A DNA stretch of 64,000 bases, taken from the NCBI GenBank assembly GCA_038380795.1, contig CM076266.1, positions 13,290,001 through 13,354,000 on the forward strand. The letters run 5' to 3'. The notes beneath the pieces are model-generated. The model was given only the letters and a program-made list of their open reading frames with translations. It had not been told where the DNA came from and made no database searches. Made by a program: the position numbers and the translations under genes. This DNA is from Pyrocephalus nanus (lineage: Eukaryota > Chordata > Aves > Passeriformes > Tyrannidae). Positions 40,721-52,860 of the stretch are shown in pieces; positions within the stretch are counted from its first letter, which is position 1, and the number at the start of each line of letters is the position of its first letter.

Positions 40721-41090
40721 AAGCGGGCGGTGCCGCCTCCCGCCGGGCGGCTGCGGGAGCGGCGGCCTCGGCCGTGCCCGCTCACGGGGGGCGGTGGAGG
40801 GGCCGCCCCGGCGGAGCCCGCCCCGGGTCCCCGGCCCTCCTGCCCCGAGCGGCCCCGCACACGGACACGGGCGCTCTCCCGCCGTCCCGGAGCTCAGCAC
40901 GCTGGCGCTGAAGGGACCGGGGGGTGCCGGCGCTCCCCTCCCCGCAGCGGTGCTTCCCGGCCCGGGGGTATCCTCGGGAAAGCCCCGTCGCCGTGACCGC
41001 GGCGGGGACCCCGCGGGGCCGCCCCTGGTCTAGGCCGAAGCCACCGCACCTGCCCCCCCGGGAGGGGCCCGCATCCTGTAGGGAAACATC

Positions 41091-41890
41091 CACTGGTGTC
41101 CCAGAGCTTTTTAGGGACTGCGAACTCTTTGAGAACTCGTTAAGGTTTCCTGTAGACTGACGATGCCAAAGATAACAGGCCAAAGAGGTTGGAGGGTGCG
41201 GGGAGTGTAACGCTCCCCTTCCTACCACTTTCCCTGTGTTCAGGGCTTTTCCAGGCAAAATCCACTTTTGCTTGTATTGGTGTAATGCTGAAGATCGAGA
41301 TTGTGCATGGTTTTCATTAGTCTTTATTGTTTTGGGGTTTTTTTCTTTAAATCTTTGTAATCTAAGCACATCTCATGACTGCTGGAGGTCTGAGTCATGA
41401 TAGTTGAATGATTTCACTGATAATTTGATAACAGAAACACACTTTTCTGTGTTTATAAAAAAATGCTTTGATTTACAGCCCCATGCCCAGGGAGCCATTA
41501 CTTGTTATTCTACCAGGCATCTTATGATATCTGATGTTTTCACAAGATCCTGCTCAAGTCAGATGATTACATTTAAGACTTAAAAGTTTTCATCCTACAT
41601 TTTTTTCTCAGATCCCACATTGAAAAGAAAAATTAATTTTTAATTTTCAACTACATTTGAATGTTTATTTGATGCAAATGTACTTTGGGATACAAAGAAT
41701 CAAAAAGAAAGAAAAAGTACAGAGTTTTTAAATGAAACTATTTTGAGGATGTTTTCAGTAATTAGTTTTGTGATTACCCCCTCCCCAAGCATGGATTGGC
41801 GGCAGATTTTGAGTTACATCATCCCTTTGTGTTTGAGTAACTCAAGATAAATAAGGATAGGTTTAGCATATTTTGTATGTTAGTGTCTCC
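41091..41890. other. CpG island shore upstream of CCNY
   Basis: Composition falls quickly from island-like to AT-rich by about 41250. No exon or repeat is recognised before the CR1 fragment begins at 41891. Confidence 0.55.
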
Positions 41891-42645
41891 AGGGTCCTGC
41901 ACTTGGGTCACAACAACCCCTGCAGCACTACAGGCTGGGCACAGAGTGGCTGGAGAGCAGCCAGGTGGAAAGGGATCTGGGGATGCTGATTGACAGGAAG
42001 CTGAACATGAGCCAGCAGTGTGCCCAGGTGGCCAAGAAGGCCAATGGCATCCTGGCCTGGATCAGGAACTGCGGCCAGCAGGAGCAGGGAAGTGATCCTT
42101 CCCCTGTACTCAGCACTGGTGAGGCTGCACCTTGAGTGCTGTGTTCAGTTCTGGGCCCCTCAGTTCAGGAAGGACATTGAGGTGCTGGAGCAGGTCCAGA
42201 GAGGAGCAACCAGGCTGGTGAAGGGACTTGAGCACAAGTCCTGTGAGGAGAGGCTGAGGGAGCTGGGGTTGTTGAGTCTGGAGAAGAGGAGGCTCAGGGG
42301 TGACCTCATCACTCTCTACAACTCCCTGAGAGGAGGTTGCAGCCAGGTGGGGGTCGGTCTCTTCTCCCAGGCAATCAGCAGTAGGACAAGAGGGCACGGG
42401 CTTAAGCTCTGCCAGGGGAGGTTTAGGTTGGACATTAGAAAGAAGTTCTTTACAGAGAGAGTGATCAGGCATTGGAATGGCCTGCCCAGAGAGGTGGTGG
42501 ATTCACCATCCCTGGAGGTTTTTAAGATGAGGCTGGATGTGGCACTGAGTGCCATGATCCAATAATCACAGTGGGGTTGGATCAAGGGCTGGACTTGGTG
42601 ATCTCGGAGGTCTCTTCCAACCCAGTTAATTCTATTCTATGATTC
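41891..42645 (+). mobile_element. CR1 LINE, 5'-truncated 3' fragment (copy 2)
   Basis: This is a second CR1 3' fragment of the same family and orientation as the copy at 10 kb. It lies about 0.8 kb beyond the CpG island and 1.6 kb upstream of the CCNY ATG. It starts inside pol at the Leu-His-Leu-Gly region and carries the same C-terminal pol sequence to about 42565. A loss of about 2 bases near 42072 relative to copy 1 breaks the upstream frame. The tail is AATTCTATTCTATGATTC, with one extra five-base unit. Its last 360 bases or so are nearly identical to copy 1, while its first half is clearly more diverged. Confidence 0.95.
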
Positions 42646-43610
42646 AGTAGTTTGCATCCAGACCAAAGGAAATCAGGTATTTGCTGGAGCTCTCATTTAA
42701 AAGTCTTGTCTTGTAGGATGTCATGCTAACTCCTGCCCTCCACCACCATATCATCACTTGCTGAGGGCATTTCAGCTCCTGCCTTGGAGCTTACCCTGCT
42801 CTTCAGATGAGCCTAAGCCTGCACCCAGCTCGGTCTGCACAGACCAGGCCTGGGCTTAACCTGGTAGCAGGGTTGGTTAAACATCAAATGGGCATAGGCA
42901 ACAATCAGAAAATCTCAAACACGGTTCTTCAAGAGTCAAATCATTGTAGTATATATACAATAGAACAGCAAGATGTTACTGAAACACCTGGATTACCACA
43001 TCTCACAAGAGGCCTCAATAGAACTAGAGAGACCTCTGTGGAAGTATTATCTGTTTTCTTGCTTGCCATGGCTCCCTGCCCTGCCCTGTTAAATTCTACC
43101 TTCCTATAGGAATCAGGGACTCATTTGTGGCCTTTTTGACCTGTATTCTCCTGGCATGACATGGATGCTCAGGGCACCAGTGCCATTGTCTTTTAAGTAC
43201 ATGCTTGGGTAATTCTAACTGAGAAACCATTGCCTTGCCTTGCTGTATCAATCCCACTACATTTTGGCATAAACCTTTCATAACCCCTAATTATTTAGAA
43301 CTTTAACAAGCGTAAATCTATTGTAGCAAACTCCTGGACAAAACTTGCGGCTTATACTTGTTCCACAATTTTCATAAGCTTTGAAACAAAACAGGCAACC
43401 ACATGATGGAGATAGGTTTAATATAAAGTTTGCTTCTCTAAGTATATAAGGAGAGCTTAAAACATCATTTTCTTTATTAAAAAGGACTTATTTAATCTTT
43501 AGTTCATGTTTAAAACTAATATTCTAACACTAAGCATTTAAAATGTTTAAAATACTAAGTATTTAAAACTTGTGATCACCAGCTGGGACCATGTAGTCAT
43601 GTGATCAGTA

Positions 43611-43680
43611 GATGGATGATCTTTAAGATCCCTTCCAAGCCAAACCATTCTATGATTCTATCCATTATTCTATTATTTTA
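43611..43680 (+). mobile_element. CR1 3' tail fragment
   Basis: The stretch GATGATCTTTAAGATCCC, then a CTTCCAA core, a CAAACC segment and ATTCTATGATTCTAT, is the standard CR1 3' UTR end. Only about 70 bases are recognisable, so this is a very short insertion or an old remnant. It differs from the two larger copies (GATCTTTAAGATCCC here, GATCTCGGAGGTCTC there), so it belongs to another CR1 subfamily. Confidence 0.75.
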
Positions 43681-44822
43681 TGTAGCTACCTGTTTTCTTA
43701 CTTGCAGTCTTTCATTCTGAATTTTTCATATACCTTTATTCCTCCTCTTTTCACTCCAAGAGCTTGCTGAAGTACATTACAATGACAAAGGCACTAAAAT
43801 ACATATTTAAAGTCAGAGAAAAGGGATGCTGCTCCAGGGTAATGGTCTCCTGCTGGTATCTAAGAGCTGAGAAGAGCACATAGGTGAAATACACACCAGG
43901 AAAACATATTTGGTTTTCAGTTTTGATTATTTCAGCTATCTCAATTGTATGATGCAAATGTAATTGCATTATTTGATAAATATTGGTACAGTAAAGCAAC
44001 AGTTCACTGTACCTTACTGATGTGCTTAGACATCATGTATGTCTGTCTTTGATTAGAAACTATTCTATTTTTGAGGTTTACCATTATGTATTTTAACAAG
44101 TTTGCCCTCCTGAGAAACTGCATGTATCAGCTGAGTACCACATAAAGCTCCTTAAACCAAGGCCAAGGTTTTCAAGCTTAGTCAGTGCTGACATACCATG
44201 TTTACAAAGGGCTTATTCTTCCACAAAAGTATTTTCAATCTGTAGCATCTCCACTCTACAGAGGACACTCCACTATACAGAAGAGAATGGATTTTAATAC
44301 ACTAAAATAATGATGTGACCCATTAAGTTTTGTGCTTGAAATCTTCCTGGAACATTGTTGAAAAATATAAGTGTTTCAAATTGTTTCAAACCAGCAGATG
44401 TAGGTCAGTGTTTTGCTTGATATAAGCTTTTATCTGTTTTGAGTAGATAAAAATTGTAACAATTATTCAATCCAAATCTACTTTCTTCCTGCAAACCAAA
44501 CAATTTGGGAAGCACAGTTAGAAAAAAAAATCTTAGGATAAATGATTTATGACAACCAGATCTTTTAATTCTGCTCGTCCTTCAAATACAGTCTGAGAAA
44601 TTTGTGTGACACAATACCTTCCCCACACCGCCATCTGATGTACCCTACTCGCAGTTTGGGTATACATCCATTCTAATGCCATCTTGCCAAATTTATCACA
44701 GAGCCAATCACTGTTTGGAGTTTACTCTACAGGAGAAAATGGTTGCTTCAAGAATGAAGGTGATAGACCAGATAGCAGCTGTTAGAATGGTTGTCTAAAA
44801 CATGCATAGCCCAGAAAAGTGC

Positions 44823-44937
44823 ATATTATATTATATTATATTATATTATATTATATTATATTATATTATATTATATTATATTATATTATATTATATTATA
44901 TTATATTATATTATATTATATTATATTATATTATATA
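44823..44937. repeat. Pure TTATA pentanucleotide microsatellite, about 23 copies
   Basis: An uninterrupted run of the five-base unit TTATA covers about 115 bases, ending in TTATATATTATAAC. It lies in the upstream flank of CCNY. The array has no interruptions until its right edge, so it is expected to be length-variable and hard to assemble. The tyrosine/isoleucine/leucine open frame across it is an artefact of the repeat. Confidence 0.97.
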
Positions 44938-47157
44938 TTATAACTTTTTTATTATTGCCATGTTACTCACCAGCTTGAAATCACTAGAGAAAGAGGCAGT
45001 TTCTCCTCAACTGGGGAAAGGTTGTTCATTGTTTTAGGGGACAAAGAACAGCTATGCTGGAATATTAAAATAAATATGTAACTTTTGGGGGTTTTTTTAT
45101 TATTATTTCTTCAGGGATTGAACAAGATAAGATCTGCACTTGCAAGCAGCCAGAAACCCATGCATTGCCCGTTTGAGGGAAGATCACCCACCCTGCACAG
45201 ATCTGCCATGAGCTCTGGGAGGGGAGGAGGCAGTTCAGCCAAGTGTACCACGGATGCCCTTGCATTGTGGAGGAAGGCACAAGCAATTGGATTTAACCAG
45301 CTGGGTGGAATTTGATTTGATTAGCTTTGGCACAGTTTCACATACTCTCAATTCATCAGTGAATGGAGTAACTATATTGGAAAGCTACTGGGGAAAAACA
45401 ACATTGCCCCTGATGCTGCTGTCACGGGCAGATAGAGCACAATCCCATACAGTCTCGCTTTGTGTTTTTCTCTCTTCATTGTCTCCCTAGTTAGTTTTTT
45501 TGTGCCAGTGTGTGTCTTCCTGTATCAGGATTGGCTGCCTTTTCTTGGTCTGAGATCTTGGCATGGAAAGAGCAGTAATTACTCCATGGTATGACTCGAT
45601 GACTATGAGCAAGGGTGGGAGTGCACCCTCTTGAACAATAAAACCCCTTGTAAAGAAAAGCCTAACTAAACAAAACAAAATAATGTGTAAAACCAGGCAG
45701 TGCTGCCACAAAGCACTTTTCCAGCCAGAGAGTCTATATGGAGTATGAATAAGACTCTACTGTGTTTTATTCCATTCTGCCTGTTAAGGATTCCATTCTA
45801 TAAAGAGGTATCTGTTAATTTGTTCTGATTTCATACAAGTCCAGGCAAATAAAACTTCTTTAATTTCAATGAAGTTAGTCCTAATTTACAGTAAGAATGA
45901 GAACTGAACCAGGCCCAGCAATCTGGGATAGCATGTTCAGACAAAACTGTTTTTTTCTCAAATTCATCTTCAGAAAATAAAATCACCCACTTTTATCCAA
46001 GTCCCAGTACCTGGCAATTTTGAATATAAGTCATGGCACCTCACAGTTAGAAACATTTAAGTGTAGTATGAGCTTAAAAATCCTGTAATATAAGCTAATA
46101 GAGGTTAATATGCAGAGGATTAAAATCTTCAGAAACACAGCTCACCAGGAAAGCACGTGTCTGTACATACATTTGCTCAGGCTGAGCTGTCTGTATGAAG
46201 AAGAGCATCAGGGAAGTTTATTGCTTTATCCTACAGCTCCCCAGAAGACCAGCCTTTTAAAGTAGAATAAAGAGGGCTTTGTTTGAAGAATAGATTTGAA
46301 GAAAAGTTAAAGGTTTCAGAGACAATCAAGCTAAATATGGTGAACTGTACAGACTCCTCTCAAGATCTTTTTCAGTGAAACAGTCTCAAACTGAGTAAAG
46401 TTCTCCTAAGTATTAATATCTGTATTAAGTGAAAATACTTTTCTTGGTTGATTTCAAATGAAGAGGTGAAATTAAAAAGCGAGAACATTCTCAGTATGAA
46501 AATTAAAGCTCTTGAAGCATTCTTGAAGTTTTCAATAGAGAAGTGTTCAGGCATGAGTCTTTTTGATTTTTAGAAGATACTACAACTGTAAATACTGTAG
46601 GAACTCAGAATTGTAGAGAAGCCAAAAATCACCCTTCTCCAGACAAAACCCCTGTGTATATGCCTGGAAAATACAGAAAATGGGAATATGGATCTTAGAG
46701 GTAAAGAACCAAAAATCAATTAATGTACTTAACAAATGAACAGCAGATACATAATTTTGAGTGCGTACTTCTGAGAGGTTTTGTTCCACTTCCTCGGGTC
46801 CTGTATGGTATTAGGTAGTACTTTTTCCTTTGAAAAATAATGCAAGATTGAAAACTATACACCAAAATGGGCCAAAAGTAGAAAAGAATAAAAGCAATGA
46901 AAACAATATCCCTTGGTATTCCAGAAGTCCTTTCCCTCTCAATGAAAAAGAACCTAGGACATAAGCAAGCCTACAGAACTAAAACTGAGGCTTCCATGTG
47001 AACATTTAAAAATTTCCCCTCAAGCGTAGCAAAAGCTGGCATGAGCCTTAGAATCAGTTTCCATTATTTTGGGAAAAAAAATCTCCACCATTGCTGACTG
47101 TGTTAAGACTCTTGAAAACCACTTAACCCCTGTATCTCAGGTCCCTTTCAGTGACTG

Positions 47158-47215
47158 GGAATCATAGAATCTCGCCATATGAAAGGGGATTCTTAAGACT
47201 AAAATCTTCAAAACA
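47158..47215 (-). mobile_element. Possible degenerate CR1 tail, reverse orientation
   Basis: AATCATAGAATC, followed by GAAAGGGGATTCTTAAGA, resembles the reverse complement of a CR1 tail (AATCATAGAATC, GGAAGGGACCTTAAAGATC). The match is short and imperfect, so chance similarity is possible. Confidence 0.35.
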
Positions 47216-50200
47216 GCAAGTTGTTCATGTGTTACAGGAAAGGGGACCAAGTAAATAAAATGGATGTGCCATGGTATTTCTGGCATGCACACCAACACTG
47301 CTGGATGCAGTGCCTGCACTGGTAATTAAATGTGAAACAAATTCTTGTCTGTTGTAATGCTTTTTGCCACTTGTGTAGTTTATTAACTTTGCTGTCACCA
47401 TCACTCAACAAGCAGATACATCAGTTGATAGAACAAATGCCAGCACAAAGATAGCAAGTTCATAGGTTAAAAAAGTCATCTTTTCTCTATAAATAGAGTT
47501 GGTCTAAATCACCAGAGTCTGCAAAATGGGCTTGGGAAAATTAGTCACTGACCTACAAACACTTCCTGCTGGATGTCTGGGAATCCATTTCACACAGTTA
47601 AAAGTGACAAGAACTAAAGCAGCTAAAGAAGCAGGACTTTATGGCAAAATAAAGAATATAATGTTCTAGCAAACGTGAAAATAAACCAAGTCCAACTAAT
47701 AAAAATAGAGTTATGCTACTGTGGAAGTATTCTAAATAATCAAAAGGCAAAATGAGCCATTTAAATCTACCATTTAACTAAAAAAAAAAAATAAGGGAAT
47801 AGTTTTTAAATTCTTAATGAGGAAATTATTATATATTTTCAGTGTCATGCAGTCCTTGTGGCAGCTCTGGAATTTCAGCAGCTGATCAGCCAGCAGGCCT
47901 CAAGATATGCCATGATGTAGCAACGTGTGGTGAAACAGGGAACCCAGCACAGCAACTTCTGCAGGAAACTGCTGACTAACTTGGGAAGAATTTCGTCAAC
48001 TTGAATTATACTTCAAATTAAAGAGAATATAATTAATAAAGACATTTTTGTCTCAAGTGAGGAACTGTTTTCTCTTCAGAGGTAATGCTACCCTTCACTG
48101 CTGAAACTCTTCAGCTAACACTTTACCCAGGTGTCCTCTGCTGTCACTCAAAAAATACCCCTTAGGGAGTGCCACAGGAAATAAAATACATGCATTAAAA
48201 CAGGTATTTTCTTAGGCCCAGCTCACTGAATCACCAGATTTACTCCAGAATACTTTGTTGTGCTCACCATTGTGACACTTTCAAAACACTGACTAATTCA
48301 GTGATGAGTGCCCCTTTAGTTTAAAGCTACTTTACTGGAAAGGATTTAGAGACACCAGATTTTTACATTCCAGGAACTTTGAACTGTCACATAATTTGAC
48401 AACTGAGTTCTAAAAAATTACATAAAAACATATTACAAGGTATGACCATAAATTGCAGCCCTCCTAGATAAGCTTGGCTCTGAGCAGAGAAGACAGGCCT
48501 CCTCAAATTCATTTTGAAAAACAGAGAAGTGTCTTGTATAACATAGAACACGATATTTGTCTATAAGAATATGCATTTTTTTTTCAAATTTTGAAGTAAA
48601 ACTTCGAAAATAGCATCAAGACCTTTCCAATAAATAGCAAAAGCACAGTAAAAAATACTTGTTTGTTTCTGCAATCTCTGAGTTAAAATAATTTCTAATA
48701 TTGTGTGAGTTACATGAATTGTAAAATTTGGTACAAGAGTACAAAGCAAACATCTTTCCTTGGAGTCCTTAGGCAGTTCAGGTCAGATGCTTGCAGCTGC
48801 CCCTTAAAGATTTAAGGCCAATGAAATCCAGTCTGTATTCAAGCTTTACCAAGTCTCCAACCTCAACCTTAATTGTCTTTGTCCATAATCAAGTTGCCAG
48901 GGATACATCTCACTGTTTAATATGGTGGTTTATCCATGAGGATAATATGGTATTTTCTCTTAGTCTGTTAACTAGTTTCATAATTTTCCCAGTTGTTTGG
49001 ACTGAGATATGTTAAGAATTCACAGCTGCTATGGCATTGCCTACATAGCTAAAATATGTGTCTTGATAATGGCTAAGATCTCTCATCAAATATGTTGGCA
49101 AAGTGCTTGGGTTCAGGATAAATCATGCTGCTGGTCACAGTGTAGCCAACAAAAGGACAAAAATTATACATTATGTAATGCAAAATAAATTTTCCATAAT
49201 TCATCTAGAACATTAGGGCTCACAGACTCCTTGAGTTTGATCCATACTTTAATCATGCAAAATCCCAATGATAAGAGTTTAAAAAAGCCAAAACCAAAAC
49301 AAAACCTAAACCAGCTTTGCAGACCAAAACTCCTCAGAACAAGCACTGGAAGAAGCAGAAATACAGTCAGAGTTAACTGTCTCATTGCAAGCCCTTGCAC
49401 TTAAAAATATCCTGCCTTTAGATGTCCTTAATGTACAATTCTGCAGATACCATCAAAGCAGTAAATGGGTTGGGGCCCCTGCAGAATAAGCATCAGTAAA
49501 AACTGCATGCTAGGGGCAGTCTTAGGAAGAGTCCCAACAACCCCAAGACCTGGCCTGACCATTCCTTCAGCCCGGCTCTACCAATCAATTTTAGCAAGTC
49601 CCTATTTAATAAGAATATTCCTTTTTGGTTTTTTTGTTCTTCCATAGAGGGCCAGTCATGTTGTAGAGTGTCTTTCCACTGACACTGCATCAAATCACTC
49701 GGGCCCAATGACAGCAACACTTGCATATATATAAGAGGGTAATTTCAGAAGGGAGATTTGCCATCCTGAGCTTTGGAGGTAAATTTCTCCCTTCCAGTTA
49801 AAGTAAACAAGAACCAACAGCCTAAATCTCAGCTTAACCTGATGCATCCAGTGCACAGAACTTCTAGACCCTACTAATGGTATGATGAACAACACTGGCC
49901 AACACTGAAAGACACAAAACTGTCCCTCTTCCCTTTCCCTGGGACAAGTACCTAATCAGAGGAAGGAGAATCCTTGAGTGCTATTCCTTCTGCAGGCACG
50001 AGCTGAGAACTTGTCCTGCTCTCGACTCTTGCACTCATTTCCTGAAAAAGCCAAAATATACTGCCTGAAACTCGCTCCAAATCATGTGTTCACTGTTACA
50101 AAACCGGCAGTCCTCACCTCCCACATGCATGATCATATCTGTTCCCTCTCTGCTGACATGATAATTTGTATGGCCCTACAGGAAGCTACAACAGGAGCCT

Positions 50201-52308
50201 GCTCTGGTTGAAGCTTAATCAGCCAGAGGAGTTTTCAGCCAGTCTCTAACGCAGCTCACCATGTAATTGTGCTAACATTATTACTAGCTCAAGAGCAGCA
50301 GTGGAAATATGCAACTGGGGAAAGACAGGACTGTTTTTCTGGGTCATAGTCTCACTCAAGGGGCTTAAGTGACTGAGACAGCAGCCTAAATTTGGGAATC
50401 ATGTCTGAGAGCAAATGTGTTCTCATGAATCCTCTCTAATACTACTTCTATACTGCCACTTCCTTTTGTAGAACATTTCAGCGTTTTTCCTAAGTAAGAT
50501 GCTGAAATAAAAGCAAGACAGTATTTTTAAACACATGAATTTGACCAGTGCCAGACAACTGTAGCAGTTTATTTGAAACCTTCCACCCTGCTGCTCTCTC
50601 TGTATTGGTTATATCATTTGCTTCCACTTCAAGAATCTGGAACATCAGACAGCATTGCTGAGCACAGACCAAGAATCAGAAATATATAATACAGATGCTG
50701 AAACAAGCACTAGCTTTTTATTAATCCCACTATGTTTATCTATCATGCTGGAAATAATAATTTCAAATTATCTCATTTCACAGTTACTGGATCTCTGCTT
50801 GTGCAATATTGGAAACGTATCTTTAAGTAAAAGATGTAAAGTTTTTTGCTGTGCCAAAGGAAAATTAGAATTATAATGTTCTGTCAAAGAAGGAGTTACA
50901 TGAGAAGCCATATACCATATAATCAAGAAAAACAATCTCTTTTCATGCCATTTCTGAGAAAAAAAAAATAACAGCTACTGCACAATCACCCAACTTACCA
51001 CTTCCAACCACTTCAACTTACTATTGGTTAGACATGAGGAAATTGCAAGCTACTGGTTTCTACTTCCAAGGTTGTGATGTCATGCTAGTCTTGACTTCTG
51101 TCAATCTACTTGAGCATAAGGGGAGCTGATGCAATAGAGAAGACTGTGAAGTATTTTATCTGGCTGCTACCTTCACAAAGCCAACAAAAATATGTTACAT
51201 CAGGAAATAACCATTTATAATAAATTTGAGGTGTTTTACCCTTTGAGGAAGGGACTACAAATGCAAAGTTCTCTCAATTCCTTCTAACACTTCTGAGATT
51301 ATATTGTATTTTTTTGAGAAGTGTTGGCATGAGAGTCCCAGAAAACTAATTTTCACACACTCGTAGAACAAGCGTAGCCTGGAAGAATTAAATCTTAGCT
51401 TCTCTGCAGTTATCTCCAAGTCTACTGAATTCCTTCTGAAATAAGAGAAAAATTATTCCTTCATTTCTTGAAGTCTAAGTCAAGAGTGGGCAGTTTTAGT
51501 TCTGAGCATTTTTGAGATAAGGATACTTATGTATTGTCCTGCATATCTCATGAATACTTTTACTTACAGATATACTTTTTTTACTTTTTCCTTTACACAT
51601 CCTGTACACTTCCCCTGGAAATAATTTTTGTGGGCAGAGGTCAAAGATTTTCAGATTTTCTTCATGATTTCTAGATCCAGATATGTTCAGATTGGGCTAA
51701 TGCATTGTGCATGTCATCTGCCTGTTAACTTTACATGCATTGATTTTTCACATTTCCAGAAAGGTTTCACAGCATTGTATATTCACAGCTGCGTATACCA
51801 AGTGCACTTGCTTTTTCTTGCCCCTGAGATCTGGGAAATCCTACTTTCTTTTCTCTGTTGAGGCAGCGATTCTTCTAATTTTATGAAGGAGGGACACAGG
51901 CCCTCTTTAGTACCTCTGTTTTATTCATCTTATCATTATTTACATCTTTGAAGCTTCTCTTGCCCACAGTACACAAATTGCTGAGTAGTGGCTGTCTTGG
52001 TTACCATACCGTGTATACATGTGAATAAAATTGCCCATCTGCAGCGTAATTTTGGAATACACACATGTAATAGAGAAACTGTTCCTGTCTCCACACTCAA
52101 GCTTCTGCTGCAGAACTTGGAAGCTGCATAAGGCACAGGATGGTCAAGAGCCCTGGGATGGAATTCCCAACTCGGGCATACCTTAATCCTTGCAAAGGCA
52201 CGGGAATCCACTACCTCCAGTCTTCATCCCATTTTTAGGGCAGGTCTCTGGGGAATACACATTTGAAATGAACCTTGCCTAATTTGTGTAATTAGCTAAC
52301 AAGTCTGT

Positions 52309-52860
52309 TGTGGTTTAACCTCAACTGGCAGTTCAGCCCCACACAGCCACTCCCTCACTCTCCCCACTTCGGGATGGGGGAATAATTGGAAGAGTAAAAG
52401 AACTCCTGGGTTGAGATATAGACAGTTTAACAGGTAAAGCAAAAGCTGTGCACACAAGCAAAGCAAAACAAGGAATTCATTCACCACTTCCCATCTCAGG
52501 CAGGTGTCCAGCCACCTCCAGGACAGCAGGGCTCCATCACATGTAGCAGTCACTTGGGATGCAAACACCATTGCTCTGAACATCCACCCCTTCCTTTTCT
52601 TCCCCGAGCTTTATATGTGGAGAATGGCACCATGTGGTGAGGGATATCAGCTGGGGTCAGCTTCTTGTGCCCCCCCAGCCTCCTCGCAGGGGGGGCAGCA
52701 TGAGAAGGAGAAAAGGCCTTGACACTGTGTCAGTACTGCTCAGCAATAGCTAAAACATCACTGTGTTATCAGTGCTGTTTTAAGCACAAATCCAAAGCAC
52801 AGACACATTCCAGTTACTGTGAAGAAAATTAACTCTATCAGCACAAAGTCAAAGGAAGCA
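52309..52860 (-). mobile_element. Solo LTR of an avian endogenous retrovirus
   Basis: On the plus strand the element opens with TGTGGTTTAACC and a GATGGGGG/CTCCTGGGTTGAGATA segment. Near the right end it has CTTCTTGTGCCCC, GCATGAGAAGG, CCTTGAC and AATTAACTCTATC. I recognise these as the reverse complement of a common bird ERV LTR, from memory rather than a search. Read on the minus strand it has a TATA-like ACATATAAAG at 52617-52608 and ends in CA; its 5' end (near 52860) is degraded. No gag, pol or env frame adjoins it, so it appears to be a solo LTR left by recombination. No clear target-site duplication is visible. It points in the same direction as CCNY, 12 kb upstream. Confidence 0.75.

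Larger units (their letters stand above)
39600..41090. promoter_or_regulatory. CpG island promoter and 5' UTR region of CCNY
   Basis: GC content and CpG frequency rise sharply here against AT-rich flanks on both sides. The island surrounds the cyclin Y exon and extends about 0.8 kb upstream of its ATG. It holds many GC-box cores (GGGCGG or CCGCCC, for example near 40314, 40692, 40724 and 40821) and no evident TATA box, as expected for a broadly expressed housekeeping-type promoter. The transcription start is not defined by the sequence, but the 5' UTR should begin somewhere in about 40300-40900 on the minus strand. Open frames on both strands here are long because stop codons are rare in GC-rich DNA. 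Confidence 0.9.
42646..52308. other. Upstream flank of CCNY, left part
   Basis: Outside the CR1 tails and the TTATA repeat, this is AT-rich sequence without recognised genes. No frame resembles the CREM bZIP region expected further upstream by mammalian gene order. Confidence 0.5.

Noticed and set aside
39599..40900. 433-codon minus-strand open frame
   Set aside because: Only the 51 codons from 40273 to 40120 match cyclin Y. The rest is 5' UTR/promoter and intron that stay open because of GC-rich composition.
40233..41033. Long plus-strand frames in the CpG island
   Set aside because: Low-complexity Pro/Arg/Gly/Ala translations that overlap the real exon on the other strand, with no domain.
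44819..45037. Repetitive Tyr/Ile/Leu open frame
   Set aside because: It is the translation of the TTATA microsatellite.
52296..52583. 95-codon minus-strand frame
   Set aside because: It lies in the solo LTR and does not resemble a retroviral or host protein.
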